A DNA stretch of 64,000 nt from Centroberyx gerrardi. Lineage: Eukaryota > Chordata > Actinopteri > Beryciformes > Berycidae. Below the pieces are notes generated by a model that was given only the letters and a program-made list of their open reading frames with translations, was not told the origin of the DNA and ran no database searches. The DNA is taken from positions 6,920,121-6,984,120 of the forward strand of contig NC_136012.1 in NCBI RefSeq assembly GCF_048128805.1, given 5' to 3'. Shown one piece after another: positions 48,101 to 58,400 of the stretch; position 1 is the first letter of the stretch, and every line of letters starts with the position of its first letter. The position numbers and the translations under genes were made by a program.

Positions 48101-51100
48101 GTATAAAGGAATTCCCTGGATTTCTTAATGACCCTTCAATGGACATAAAGATATGATCTTCAGTTGAATTTATCTAGCCAACACTGCAACTCAAACAAAG
48201 ATATTTTCTGTCTATAAATTCCAAAACTAGTTCAAATCTATTTCACGTGTTCTGATGTTTTTTGTCCAATTTTCCCTCATCATTCCAGAAATTGTATCCT
48301 TGCCACAGGAATTAAATCTTTGCTCTTTAGGGTTGAAATGAGACGGAGAATGTTTCTGTCTCTCTGAGCCAAATGTTTCCTTTGACAGGCTACAGGACGG
48401 TTCTCTGAATGCGGTGCTTGGTAAACACATTACGCCTTGCTTTGCTGTTCACTTTGGCACAGATCGCTGTGTGTGTCCAGGCGGTTTAGGGCAAACTGCC
48501 TGTTGCATACATCACATAGTGGCATATGGGCGTTAGAGGCACTGAACGCAGGGCGGATTCCAACTTTTGACCTCTTCCTCCTTTTCATCTTTCAGCTTAT
48601 AATTCACTTTGTAGGAGGCTGCTCTGGTTTGCTGCCACACTGGTCTCCACTCTGTCACTCTCCACTCTCATTCATCTCCCCCTCTCTCATCCTCTCTTCC
48701 TGCTCCATGCCATATTGCATCTGCCATACATCTACATCAGTCCTCATCAAGTTCAACTCACAGATGTACCTCTCAATCCTAGCTTTCAGGGCCTCTTTCT
48801 TTTTTCCTTTTCCAAGGTTTCAGCATCTGTGCAACCCCAATTTAATACCCAACCTCAGTGGGTATTAAATTCTCAGGTACCTTAAAGGTGATCGTTATGT
48901 TATCAAGTTGAATACAACATTCTCCATGGCACATGGTTTGACCTGTTCCCCACTCCTTCCTCTCCTCTGGTCTCCATCTTCTTCTTTTCTCCTCCTCCAT
49001 GTTAATGCCATCACTAATCATTCTGTGGCATTATTTGCTCAGTGGGGTTTGCAGTCTGTGGTCTCTGAAAGATCATGGCTCTGTTTTTGTCAGAGTTGAA
49101 CAGAGCACTTTTAGTGACTTTGCTGTTCTCCGGCTCCTTAAAGCAGAATGTGCCTTGTGGTCTGCAGGGCATCAGACGCCCCTTGATTCCTGGATCTTTG
49201 TCAGCAGGAACACTGTCAGCAACATTGCTTCTTGCGTCAACAGACTTTTACTTTCTCTCATTTCTCTCCGGTTATTAATTTAGGTATTTAGGGACAAGGG
49301 AATTTCATGAGCGCATCCTATTGAGTGAGTGACGTTGTCTATACCATTGGGCATTGTTTGTCTACATTAATGAGCATTACAGAAATTCCACCAGTTAAAA
49401 ACTGCTCTAGCAGCAAACATGAGGCTTGGTTAGGCCCATGTAGCCAAGGTAACCATGTGAGTATTCTGGGGTTTGTCGAGCAGCGGTGTTCAACCCGTGG
49501 GTCGGCAACCCATCAGAGGGAGCTCACAGGGTCTTCGCAGCATTGTCAGGTTATACCGGCCACAGCACTGGGCATTATATTAAGTGTAGTTTATATTAGG
49601 AGATGCTTGACTACTGATTTTTGCTAGTAATTAGCTCATTCAGAGCAGTCAATGAAAAGTTGATCAGTCAGTGTAAAATTTCCAACATGGTTAGACATTT
49701 CTTGCCATATGACAAAAGCATACAGTATGGGCATTTTACAGAGAGACAGCAAGTGAATTATCTTCTGAATCCAAGTGGTCTGGCTATTGAAGTGGGCTGT
49801 TTATATCGTCTACAGCATGTAATCATGTGACTGGAGTATGATCTCTGTCACGCATACTTACTGTATGTCCCCCTCTTTTACACTATTTGCAGTGCAAAGA
49901 GATGAGTGCTGGCTATTGACCAAAAGCATGACCAATCTGGTTCAAAAGTGCTACTGAGATGCAGTGGACTGAGATAGAGATCTGGACTTGAGTGATATAC
50001 GGGTCTGGATTTTCCCAGACCGTTTTCCCAGGCAATTCAAACAAAAACATCTATTATTAACAAATTAGATTTCCCTGGCCTGGCAAAAAAACTTGTAATA
50101 AGTACATGAAGGTTTCTCCAATCATAAAACATGATAAAAAATTATCATTACACATCAATGACACCTGTAAAGCCATTTCTAAGGAGCCCAAAAGAGGCCA
50201 CAACTGACTACAACTTGTATCTCTGAAAATACTTGACTGAATGTTATGAGATTCAATGCACAAGCTCTTGGGCCAACTATTAGCTAAAATATGAAGTTTG
50301 GTTGTGATTGCTGTACAGTATGTGGGCATGGCCTATCACATAACGGTCTACAGCTTACACAATCACTGTGTAAGCTGGTCTACATGTCCTAACTTCACAC
50401 CAAATTTCATGCAAAATCTGTCAAAAGGAGGCTGGAGAGTGGCAGCTCACAGTAATGTTAACACAAAGATGGATGCATATACAAGTCATTTACTCTAGGT
50501 CTTACTGTAGGTCATTTGGTTATTTGGTGGATACTCTAATTACTTTAACACTGCTGTCAAGGTCAAAACTAAAACTTTCAGCTCTTGACCCCTGGCAGCA
50601 TTAAATCTGTGACTGGATTGAGGCCTGGGATAGCCAGTTTTCGGAGAACAACGAATCATTATATAGGTTACATTACAAGCTCTGTACAGAGGGTCTACAT
50701 GTCTTTGTATAAAGCCATGTACCTGTGGTATCCTGAACGGTATATGTGGTTTGTGAAAGCCCACGGCCAGGAAGAACGGTGTATCGTCGTTAGTCCTGCT
50801 TTTCAGTAATCTCACTGCCTCCTCTGTGCTCTCCAGGTCAGGAAGGGTTCGCCCCGGCTGCTCCGTTACGTTCACTGCACACAGTAAATTGGCGTGGAGT
50901 TTACCATCATCTCCTTTACACATCTGGAAACAAGGGACACGGCGAGGCACATAGGTTATATACAAATAAATGATTAGTAGTCAAGTCGAGTTTACCCATC
51001 TGCTTCTTCACATACTTGGAAACAACACAATGATGGGAGAGGTATTTTACAAGCTAGCAGTCAATGTCTGTTACATTCAATAACATAACATGTAGAACCA

Positions 51101-53796
51101 AAGCAACCTGGAGCAAAAGAGCTTTTATGTGCATAATGGATCCATATGGGTCAGAATACTGCTAACTGGTTATCATTTCCACTTGTCTCTCTATATTCTT
51201 GTTTGCACTACAAAGTTGTCATTTCTTGAACAGTTTACAGTCCTTGAGAGCCAAATTTGTAGGTCATCAAGGTTAACATCAAGACTGGGTAACAAACATA
51301 CAAAATAGCCGTTTAGATTTGGTTCATAGATGATCTAAAAACACATGGTGTGTTTTTCTGTCTTATCCCCATCTCTCTGTGTTCATCTACAGAAGAGGAA
51401 GACATTAAGCAGTCGGTCACCTCTGAATTTAAGTTTGGAAGAGTTCCTTTACAAACCTGAAAACTAAAGTAGCAATGGAGTAGACATGGATTATTACTAT
51501 CCATTTATTTTAGTTTTATTTGTTAGTTTAGCCAGTAACAGTTCACTGTATACAACATGTTGACATACAATTTACCCTCTGCTACCTTACAGAGCTGCAA
51601 ACAAAGGAATGCCATGGTATACAGTATAATAAATTAAATATTATTATTTTATATTATACAGAACAATATATATAATTATAATAAAGTTATTTGGTGACAT
51701 CCATTTTCTTAAAATGTTGTCACAGCTTATGGTCAGTTTCCCAGGCTTGGTCAACCACTTATGGTGAAAATACCATCGTCACAGTCCACATTCTCCTCTT
51801 AGTCATGTGCACAGGGAAACAAACCATCTGTCATTGCCTGAAACCAATCCATTCTCCACCCTAATACCGTGAGAGGGAGGCTAAGGAGACCTGAAGCTTT
51901 GGGAAAGCTGTGGGCTTGAGAGGCATGGGGCAAAATTACTACAAAAGTGCAATGTCACTGACTTTTTGTCCAATTTGTCCAAAAGCTTCTCTGTAATGGG
52001 AGGTTAGCAGGACTGAGGGAAAACAGAGCCACTGACAGTTTAGCTATTGCAGTTTTCAGCTGCAGCCATGTTGGCTCCGTGGCTTGGAATGTACCTCAAG
52101 ATTTTGGGATCACTATTCAGTACATTTTCATAGCAGCAGTGGCGGTGGTTTGTCATTTTGTGTATATGAAGACAGACACAAAGCCCATTTAATATCTGAA
52201 GTAGAGGAGAGACAGTTCTTTTTCATACCTTTTCTTTTTCATATATGAATGAAGGAGGGTGGTAGGGAGGGATGGACCAGCTGTAGGGGAAGTCGTCAGT
52301 GTGGTTGGAGGCGATGCCTAAAGGCAAAAAAGAAGAAAATAAAGTGTAAAGCATTGATACCACTGTAGGATTGGATAGACAGAAAAAAATTAAATTGCCA
52401 CTCGACTGTTTTGTTTATATATTTTGTAAGCATCAAAGGGAGGATTATCGGTTTAAAATAGCTCAATCAACCTAGAACTTAATCAAAACCTCTTCCATCT
52501 CATCTTTATTCAACTCCTAAAAAGTATTCTTTATCCTCCCACTTCATATTTTAATTTCAGTTTTAGGAGATCAGTCTTACCTGGATGAAATATCTTGCCC
52601 ACAGACATAGTGTTGTACCCTCTGGATTTGAAGTACTGCGGCAGCGTGGTGTAGTTTCCAGCATGGACTCTCCAATAGGAGTTAAAGTCGTAGAGCCTGG
52701 TCGTGTCTGGTCTGCGACTCGTTAACATAGACGTGCAGCTGGGACCACACACGGCTTGCTGAGAGAGACAGACACACAGAGAAAGAGTAATTTTATTATG
52801 AAGCAGCAACATTTAGATGAGCTCACATAATCAAATTAGCCTCTGTCTCTCTCTTTCTCACACACACACTGACTCAGCTGCTCTAACAATTTCAGATAGT
52901 ACACATGAAAGCTGCCAGCTGACCTGTGCATAAGCGTTGAGGAAGACTTGGCTTTTGGAGGCCAGTTGGTCAATGTTTGGTGATTTTACCACTGTGTCCC
53001 CGTAGCAGCCCAGTGATGTCCGCAGGTCGTCTGCCATGATGAAAAGGACATTTCTCCTCTCTGGGAACAAAGAAAGACATTGGGAGTGGACACACAGCTT
53101 CAAGTCAACTATTAGACATCACTTAAAGCATAGTTTCCAGTGTGTTTATAGCTGTGACTGAGTGAGGAAGACATAACTAGGTTAACAGCAAGTGTGGGTG
53201 ACCACCAACGTTAACACTAGGCACTGAAAAACATATTAAATAAACATGCTACATTCTAAATGGAGTAGAGTGATATAAATAAATAAATACCAAATGCAAA
53301 AACTTTTGTTGAGTACAAACTAAAAAATGTTTTTAGTTTGTACTAAAAACATTCTGGGAAACCATAAACTAAACTATAGCTAACAAACCCTGTCTGAAAA
53401 CTAGCTGAAACTAAACTAAAATTCAACTCCAATTTGGAAAAATAACACCAAAATGAAAGCTAATGCCAGTCTGGAACTATAGCACCGTTAACATTGCGAA
53501 TTAAATGTTAAATAATAAAGAATATAAGTAAAACCAGTAGATAAACTGAATCATTAGCACTCATTAACAACCAAGGTGTGTGAACTGGCCGAGTTTTAAT
53601 TTATGAGAACATGTGTCGGCTGTACACCTGCCATACTTTTTTTTATAGAGAAAATAATCAAACGTGGTCAACGCTAACGGTTTGCTATCTATTTAATCTC
53701 TGATAAAGTTCAAACTTCACCTTTTCTCGCAACGACAGCAAGTGCCACGGTGTGAAGAAGCAGGAGGCCGAGCCACGTCTGGACGGATAAAAACAT
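42037..53796 (-). CDS. IDS: Iduronate-2-sulfatase (IDS), 13 coding exons, 564 residues
   Basis: Lysosomal sulfatase that removes the 2-O-sulfate from iduronate in heparan and dermatan sulfate. Thirteen exons join in frame (1,695 nt; human protein 550 residues). Residues 1-20 form a hydrophobic signal peptide ([20 protein letters not shown]). Numbering runs 9 below human. Seen: Asp36-Asp37, Cys75 (the formylglycine site), Lys126, His129, His220, Asp325-His326 and Lys338, all matching human active-site residues. The exception is residue 79, human Arg88, which is Cys (CGPSC instead of CGPSR). The gene is convergent with AFF2 and divergent from DCPS. The C-terminus beyond residue 538 rests on an inferred last exon. 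Confidence 0.92.
42317..42442 (-). CDS. IDS: IDS exon 12
   Basis: Encodes [20 protein letters not shown] and [22 protein letters not shown]. Human equivalent is the FSDIHAGELY region close to its C-terminus. Acceptor gtgtag, donor gtgagt. If the donor is not used, the frame continues to a stop at 42215. Confidence 0.88.
42487..42579 (-). pseudogene. Tandem copy of IDS exon 12 in intron 11
   Basis: Encodes [12 protein letters not shown], then an inserted [10 protein letters not shown], then [13 protein letters not shown], against [23 protein letters not shown] in the functional exon. There is no AG acceptor before it (gene strand ctctctgtgaatg). A third, shorter copy (AANVSDNH) lies at 42615-42641 next to the exon 11 donor. 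Confidence 0.75.
42654..42764 (-). CDS. IDS: IDS exon 11
   Basis: Encodes [37 protein letters not shown]. Acceptor ctctcag, donor gtagag; 37 codons. Reading through the donor continues as [12 protein letters not shown], resembling the human sequence at this point. Confidence 0.92.
43332..43448 (-). CDS. IDS: IDS exon 10
   Basis: Encodes [20 protein letters not shown] and [13 protein letters not shown] (human SQYPRPSDIPQ). Acceptor tttcag, donor gtatgg; exactly 39 codons. Confidence 0.92.
43513..43825. mobile_element. Possible DNA-transposon remnant in IDS intron 9
   Basis: agggcgcgttcacaccaagc at one side and ggtctgttcgcacccttac at the other are near-mirror ends of a kind frequent in fish hAT-derived repeats. 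Confidence 0.35.
43888..43994 (-). CDS. IDS: IDS exon 9
   Basis: Encodes [36 protein letters not shown]. Acceptor ctccag, donor gtatca. This boundary matches the start of the single large human exon 9; the remaining fish exons subdivide what is one exon in human. Confidence 0.92.
44482..44655 (-). CDS. IDS: IDS exon 8 ([17 protein letters not shown])
   Basis: Encodes [29 protein letters not shown] and a variable tail. Lys338 matches human Lys347. Acceptor tcccag; donor gtgaga after tttaaga, phase 1, which fits exon 9. Confidence 0.93.
45284..45366 (-). pseudogene. Relic of IDS exon 7 (3' part) in intron 7
   Basis: On the gene strand this reads [14 protein letters not shown], against [14 protein letters not shown] at the end of exon 7 (9 of 14 residues, about 32 of 42 bases, no gaps). 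It is preceded by cag and its open frame ends at gtaagg. The homologous frame does not match the phase of either exon 6 or exon 7, so it cannot be a working alternative exon as it stands. Confidence 0.6.
45407..45533 (-). CDS. IDS: IDS exon 7 (SSDHG metal ligands)
   Basis: Encodes [20 protein letters not shown] and [15 protein letters not shown]. Asp325-His326 match human Asp334-His335. Acceptor ttccag, donor gttagt. A decayed partial copy of its 3' end lies about 40 bp further on in intron 7. Confidence 0.94.
45596..45640 (+). repeat. G-run cluster in IDS intron 6
   Basis: Five or more runs of three to nine G within 45 bases (gggaggtaggaggggggtgg and on), able to form a G-quadruplex; C-rich in the IDS transcript. 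Confidence 0.8.
46032..46202 (-). CDS. IDS: IDS exon 6
   Basis: Encodes [40 protein letters not shown] and [12 protein letters not shown], near-identical in pattern to human. Acceptor ttacag, donor gtgtga; 57 codons. Confidence 0.95.
46203..50722. other. IDS intron 5
   Basis: The longest IDS intron. It holds the C2HC zinc-finger pseudogene (48227-49270, minus), an (AGT)n stretch near 47858-47878 and a hAT-end-like motif (cagcggtgttcaacccgtgg) at 49481. Otherwise AT-rich with no exon. Confidence 0.5.
48227..49270 (-). pseudogene. C2HC zinc-finger (ZC2HC1-like) pseudogene in IDS intron 5
   Basis: Coding-like pieces follow in order on the minus strand. [20 protein letters not shown] and [20 protein letters not shown] lie at about 49220-49050, ending in a stop. 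A charged [17 protein letters not shown] segment follows at about 48985. A coiled coil, [20 protein letters not shown], lies at about 48800. The finger [20 protein letters not shown] is at about 48510-48450, followed by SKA and TAA at 48432-48430, and the last frame (48430-48227) starts [20 protein letters not shown]. The finger spacing C-x2-C-x11-H-x3-C is that of ZC2HC1 proteins. Frames change between pieces, so it is a decayed copy rather than an intact gene. Confidence 0.55.
50723..50923 (-). CDS. IDS: IDS exon 5 (His220 active site)
   Basis: Encodes [20 protein letters not shown] and [19 protein letters not shown]. His220 matches human His229. Acceptor ttccag, donor gtacat; exactly 67 codons. 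Confidence 0.94.
50924..52228. other. IDS intron 4
   Basis: AT-rich. A short exon-5-like acceptor and VCKG reading occurs at about 51458 on the minus strand. No other feature seen. Confidence 0.4.
52229..52317 (-). CDS. IDS: IDS exon 4
   Basis: Encodes [20 protein letters not shown] followed by a Lys/Glu-rich end. Acceptor tttag, donor gtatga, ends phase 0. Contains an N-glycosylation sequon (NHT) shared with human. Confidence 0.9.
52581..52758 (-). CDS. IDS: IDS exon 3 (formylglycine motif, altered)
   Basis: Encodes [20 protein letters not shown], then [20 protein letters not shown] and SVGKIFHPG. Cys75 is the residue converted to formylglycine. The usual C-x-P-S-R core reads C-G-P-S-C: codon TGC at 52737-52735 where the family has CGN. 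Acceptor ctctcag, donor gtaaga. Confidence 0.94.
52924..53060 (-). CDS. IDS: IDS exon 2 (metal-binding Asp pair)
   Basis: Encodes [20 protein letters not shown] and [20 protein letters not shown]. Asp36-Asp37 correspond to the calcium ligands Asp45-Asp46 of human IDS. Acceptor tcccag, donor gtcagc, ends phase 0. Confidence 0.95.
53721..53796 (-). CDS. IDS: IDS exon 1 (start codon, signal peptide)
   Basis: ATG at 53796-53794 opens [25 protein letters not shown], a signal peptide. Donor gtgaag. The single G left over pairs with AG of exon 2 to give Glu. A start-less copy of this exon edge and its promoter lies at 37657-37848. Confidence 0.88.
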
Positions 53797-53979
53797 CTTG
53801 GTTTACCGCAGAAAACACCAAAGACACGATATCCTACAAATAAAGTCAATGTACAAGTCGCCTAATCTCGCATTTCGTGGACATTATCCACCGTGTTCCC
53901 GCTGTCAGGTGTCAAAACAAACCCGGCGTGTCGTTGTCTTTAAATAACTTCCTGATTATCCGCGTCTCCCCCCTGCTGC

Positions 53980-54015
53980 GTTTTGATTGGTCCAGTCATC
54001 AGTCGCCCCGCCCCA
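53980..54015 (-). promoter_or_regulatory. IDS: IDS core promoter elements (CCAAT and GC box)
   Basis: On the gene strand: a GC box GGGGCGGGGC at about 54002-54012 and a CCAAT box (GGACCAATCA) at about 53984-53993, roughly 190-215 bp before the ATG. Both are typical of TATA-less housekeeping promoters. Confidence 0.55.
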
Positions 54016-54089
54016 AAACGCTAATCATATTAGTTAAGTGACATGTCAATCATTTTCCTGGTGATGACAATAGATTCATGGAGGGAGAC

Positions 54090-54107
54090 AGAGACAGACA
54101 GATAGAC

Positions 54108-54158
<51 letters not shown>
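54090..54158. repeat. (GATA)n microsatellite
   Basis: A degenerate gacagata stretch leads into about 14 uninterrupted GATA units, less than 100 bp upstream of the IDS GC box. Confidence 0.95.
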
Positions 54159-54159
<1 letters not shown>

Positions 54160-55214
54160 GAGTGAGTCACTTACTTTTAATATGATTTTTTTTTTTTGTT
54201 CATTGTATATTTTGCAACAATTTTATATTTTTTTAGACTGGAACTTTCACGTTTCTCATTTAGCCCCTGTCTTGGCCAGGTTTCTCTTATTTAGATGTTT
54301 TTAATTTCGATGGACCTACTTAGTTAATGAAGGTTGGCCTAAATAAATAAAAAGACAAACTTTGACCATATATCATGTGATGTAAAACACCAGCCTAATT
54401 AAATTGAATTTCCAATAACATGATACATTTTACTCTTGTCACATTTATTGTCGATGAAAATGGTTAAATGAAGGTTAGATAAATAAAATAAAATAAAAAG
54501 TCAGTCTTTGGCCAAATATAATGTAATGTAAAACATTAGGTTAATTAAATTGAATGTCCAGTAATCATCTGATAAATTTGACCCTCGTCACGTTTATTGC
54601 AAATAAAAATGCAAAGTCATTTTAGTATAGTCACTTGAGTTATCTGAAGTTCAAAGTGTCTTATTTTTAATCAAGTGTTAATCATGTTAAATGTAGCTGC
54701 TGTTTATTGCTGTGATTATTTTATTGCATTTTCATATACTACAGATTCCTCATTAAAATATTGTTTTGTTCAGGTTTGGTACTTTTTTTTAACTCGAAGA
54801 AAAAACGTTGTAACACAGGTTCGTCAATAAGGGTTTTATTTTGAAAATTGTTGACGGAAGTTCTATGCTTTATTTTGGCTGACTTGACACTGCTCTCGCG
54901 GAGAGGAGGAAAACATGAAATGAGGTCTCACTCTGCCACTAGTTGGCTTTAATGGAAAAGTTACAAGAGCTCATGCCCTACTGTTGCAGATATAGTTTAT
55001 TTGGACCAAATTACACACAACCCAGAAGTATTATTAAAGATGCAACAAGTACGTTTTACTGCCCCATAGCACAAAATTACCATAACTCCTGAGCTGTAGG
55101 AGCAGGAGAGCCTCCTCCTCGTACACTTTCGCAAACCTAATGTGGGCCAATTATTGAGTGATATGTCTTCTTAAACATAGACAATCTTTGGCTCTAGCAG
55201 CAGCCACAGCAACC

Positions 55215-55421
55215 ATGGCAGACACCACGGCTAAACGCGAGAATGATGGCGATGGAACTGATTCATTATCTCAGAAGACCAAGAGGCCAAAAGGTGACAT
55301 AAAAAATGGCCAAGGAGAAGCCGGGGAGGAATCAGCATCGGGAAATATTCTGTCTGACTTCAAAACAACTACCGTTTTGAGGGATTCTGCTCGGGAGAAA
55401 AATATCTTTATCCATGGAAAG
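55215..55421 (+). CDS. DCPS: DCPS exon 1
   Basis: [20 protein letters not shown] to [12 protein letters not shown], 69 codons, phase 0. Donor gtaacg. Contains the KTKRPKG basic stretch. Confidence 0.93.
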
Positions 55422-58400
55422 GTAACGTTAACCGGCGTAGCTAACGTTGCTTTTGCAGACTAGTTAAGTGGGTTAGCCAAGTTTTTTGTTGTTTTTTTAT
55501 TTTTCCAATTATTACTGAGATATGTAATGTTAATTTTGCGTGATTTGGCCACTTAGCTAGCTAGCTGGCTCCAGTTAGCTCCCTAAAAACACAAGCTCTA
55601 ACGTCCGGTTGCAAACTGGTTACGCTTACTAAATGTAAAGCAGTTGTTGGGTTAGGGAAGGGTGACTGTATTTGAACTGGTTTTAGCTTTTGATAACCTC
55701 TCTTGACAGTCTCTCTACTGACTGCGTTAGCCTTTCGATAACTTCATTCAATGGGAGCTAGTTTACTACTAGCGTCAAGTGAGCAGAAAAAAAAATACCG
55801 ACTTCCGGCCTGCACTTTTCAAAATAATAGTCCACACGACACATTGTAAAAGTATACTGTATGTATGGAAAGAAAGAGCATAATATGAAGATAAACGTGC
55901 TTAATAAAAGGAAAATTGTGCATTTAATCTTTGCAAAAGCAGTCCTATTGTAGATTGTGTAAACCTAACCCATAGTGCATAGTAAGCTGGCAAAATTGGC
56001 CTGTAACTCTTTTTGCATGCAAGCAAATAGTGCAAATCCTGCTTTTAAGAAGAATTAAGTTATTCATATCTGCTGGTATAGCATTCACTGTAATGGTCCA
56101 GGGCATGGTGTTGGGCTAGTGCTGCTTTACATCAGTTTGAGTCAAAACTATTCTGTCGTCGTCGTCGTCATCATCAGCTTGGCGAGCAGGAGGCGGTGGT
56201 TATCCTGGAGAAGACGCCCATCAGGGAAGACATCCTGGCTGAGATGTTCAGTGGCTCCAGGCTGAAGCTGGAGATGAAGAACGACATCTACAGCACCTAT
56301 CAGCTGCAGCCTCCTGCTCACCTCAATGGTACGCTCAAGTGTGCAACAGATAGTTTACTAGCTCCACCAATGGCTTAATTGTATACTGCTTCATACAATA
56401 GATACACACACACGCACACACACACGCTGCTGAAGTTTGGCAGGTAAGTCTGCTAATTCTCCCAGACACTTTGGCAAGTCACCAGCCTTTGTTCAGTCTA
56501 TCTTTTCTCTTTTAAAAATGTATTTGGCAGCTAATAAATAAAACGGACTGGAGCCATTCTGAGTCCACTAGCCACTGTGGCCGGTTGGTGGAAAGTCTCA
56601 TAGCTTGTCTGTTGTTGTCTGTTGCAGAGATCAAGACTACTGTGGTGTGTCCGGCCACGGAGAAGCATGTGAAGAAGTACCAGCGTCAGGAGAGCTTCCT
56701 GGTAGAGGAGACGGGAGACGACTATCAGTCCATCACTCTACCTTACATCCATAAGCAGAGCTTCAGCGTGCAGGTCAGGGTGCAATATTAATTGTAGCAT
56801 GAATATCAGTGTGTTTACTTGTGAGCGCATAGGATTAACTCTGTTTCCATCAGTGGGTATACAACATCCTGGAGAAGAAGGCAGAGGCTGATCGGATCGT
56901 TTATGAGGATCCAGACCAGGAGCTTGGCTTTGTCCTCCTGCCAGATTTCAAATGGGACCAGAAACAGGTGAGAGAGCAGGAAGGTAGAGCAGAATAGAAG
57001 CCAGGAAGAGACACTAGAGCTGCGACTCAAAATGATGTATATCCTACAGTAGTTCCCTATAGCCCAGTGGTTTAAAAATTCAATTTCAAACTCCCTCTGT
57101 CTTTGTATGGCAGAGAGAGTCATGTCAAAAAATCACAACACAGTACACACCTTTCAGAACATGACTTAAGATGTTTTCCAAATTGTTAGGGTCTACTAGT
57201 AAGTTCAGCATAGATGTGATCCACCCAGAGGCATTTATTTCAGCGTAATGTCAACTTTTATCCTGCTCCCCTTTAATGTTCTTCAACATTTAACAAGTCA
57301 ACATTTTGTAGAATAAATGTTACATGGAGGAATATATGCTGAATTTACCAGTGGACTCTAATGAAACAATGGCCCCGTTTTGTAGGTGTAAACACACTAA
57401 ATGACACTGAATGATGATTTTATTTTCCCTTTTCAGGCTATTTTACCTATAAATGTTAATTATTTCACAAGGAAGAAGACATTTATCACAAAAAACCCCA
57501 ATTATCATACATTTGAGTATCAGAAATCTATTTTTTCTCATTCCGTACATCATCTTGAAGACCCTCTGGGGGGCCTGAACCCCAGGTTGAGAACCACGGC
57601 TGACATAGTGTGTCTTCTCCTCTTCCAGATAGATGATTTGTACCTGATAGCCATCGTGCATCGGAGGGACATCAAGAGCCTCAGAGACCTGACGTCTGAG
57701 CATCTGCCCCTGCTGCAGAACATCCACCAGAAAGGAAAGGTGAGGATGTTTACAATGATCTGAGGTCAGATCTGCTGCTGTGCTAACAGTGAAGTCAACT
57801 TGTGACTAGACAGTTGCAGGAATTGGAATTGGAAAAAACCTACAGGAAAATTCAATGAAATTCTGTGAAATTCCATGTTTTGTTTTTTTTTTTTGGGGGG
57901 GGGGGGGGGGTTTCTTACCACATATCTGAGATTACATGTAGTGTTATATGTTATGAATTAATATCATAAAATCTTAAAGGTTCCTTTCAGGTGGTATTTG
58001 ATGCAGAACATGTAATGGTAATCCATACATTATGATTGAATGTATTTGATTTGTTTAACTGTATTTTATTGGATTCATAATGTTTGATTTATAATGTTTA
58101 GCGAGTCAAGTCAACCTTTCTTAGAAGTGGAATCTCATGGAATTCAATTCTGTTTTCTGTCATTCCAATTCAATTCCCATTCTGTTTCCTGGGTGACATT
58201 CCAATGCCAGCTCCAGGAATTGAATTGGAATTTATCATGCATTCTCAATTTAATTCATGAATATAGACAAGAGTATAGAATGTAGAAAAGGAAAACAGCA
58301 GCCCAGGCTGTATCTGTGATGTTAAACGATACAGAAACAAAGATGTTATGTTCCGCTGTGTGTCAGGAAACCATCCTGCAGCGCTACGGCCTCCCGGCCT

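Larger units (their letters stand above)
53797..55214. promoter_or_regulatory. Divergent IDS-DCPS intergenic region
   Basis: 1.4 kb between two start codons pointing away from each other. The IDS side has CCAAT and GC boxes near 54000. A (GATA)n microsatellite fills 54101-54158. The middle (54180-54790) is AT-rich with no visible gene. The DCPS side lacks an obvious TATA box. Confidence 0.5.

Noticed and set aside
48437..49283. Plus-strand frames of 63-143 codons in IDS intron 5
   Set aside because: They are antisense to the C2HC pseudogene pieces, whose minus-strand frames carry the recognisable zinc finger.
49621..49830. 69-codon plus frame next to a hAT-end-like motif
   Set aside because: Considered as a transposase remnant, but no recognisable domain is visible.
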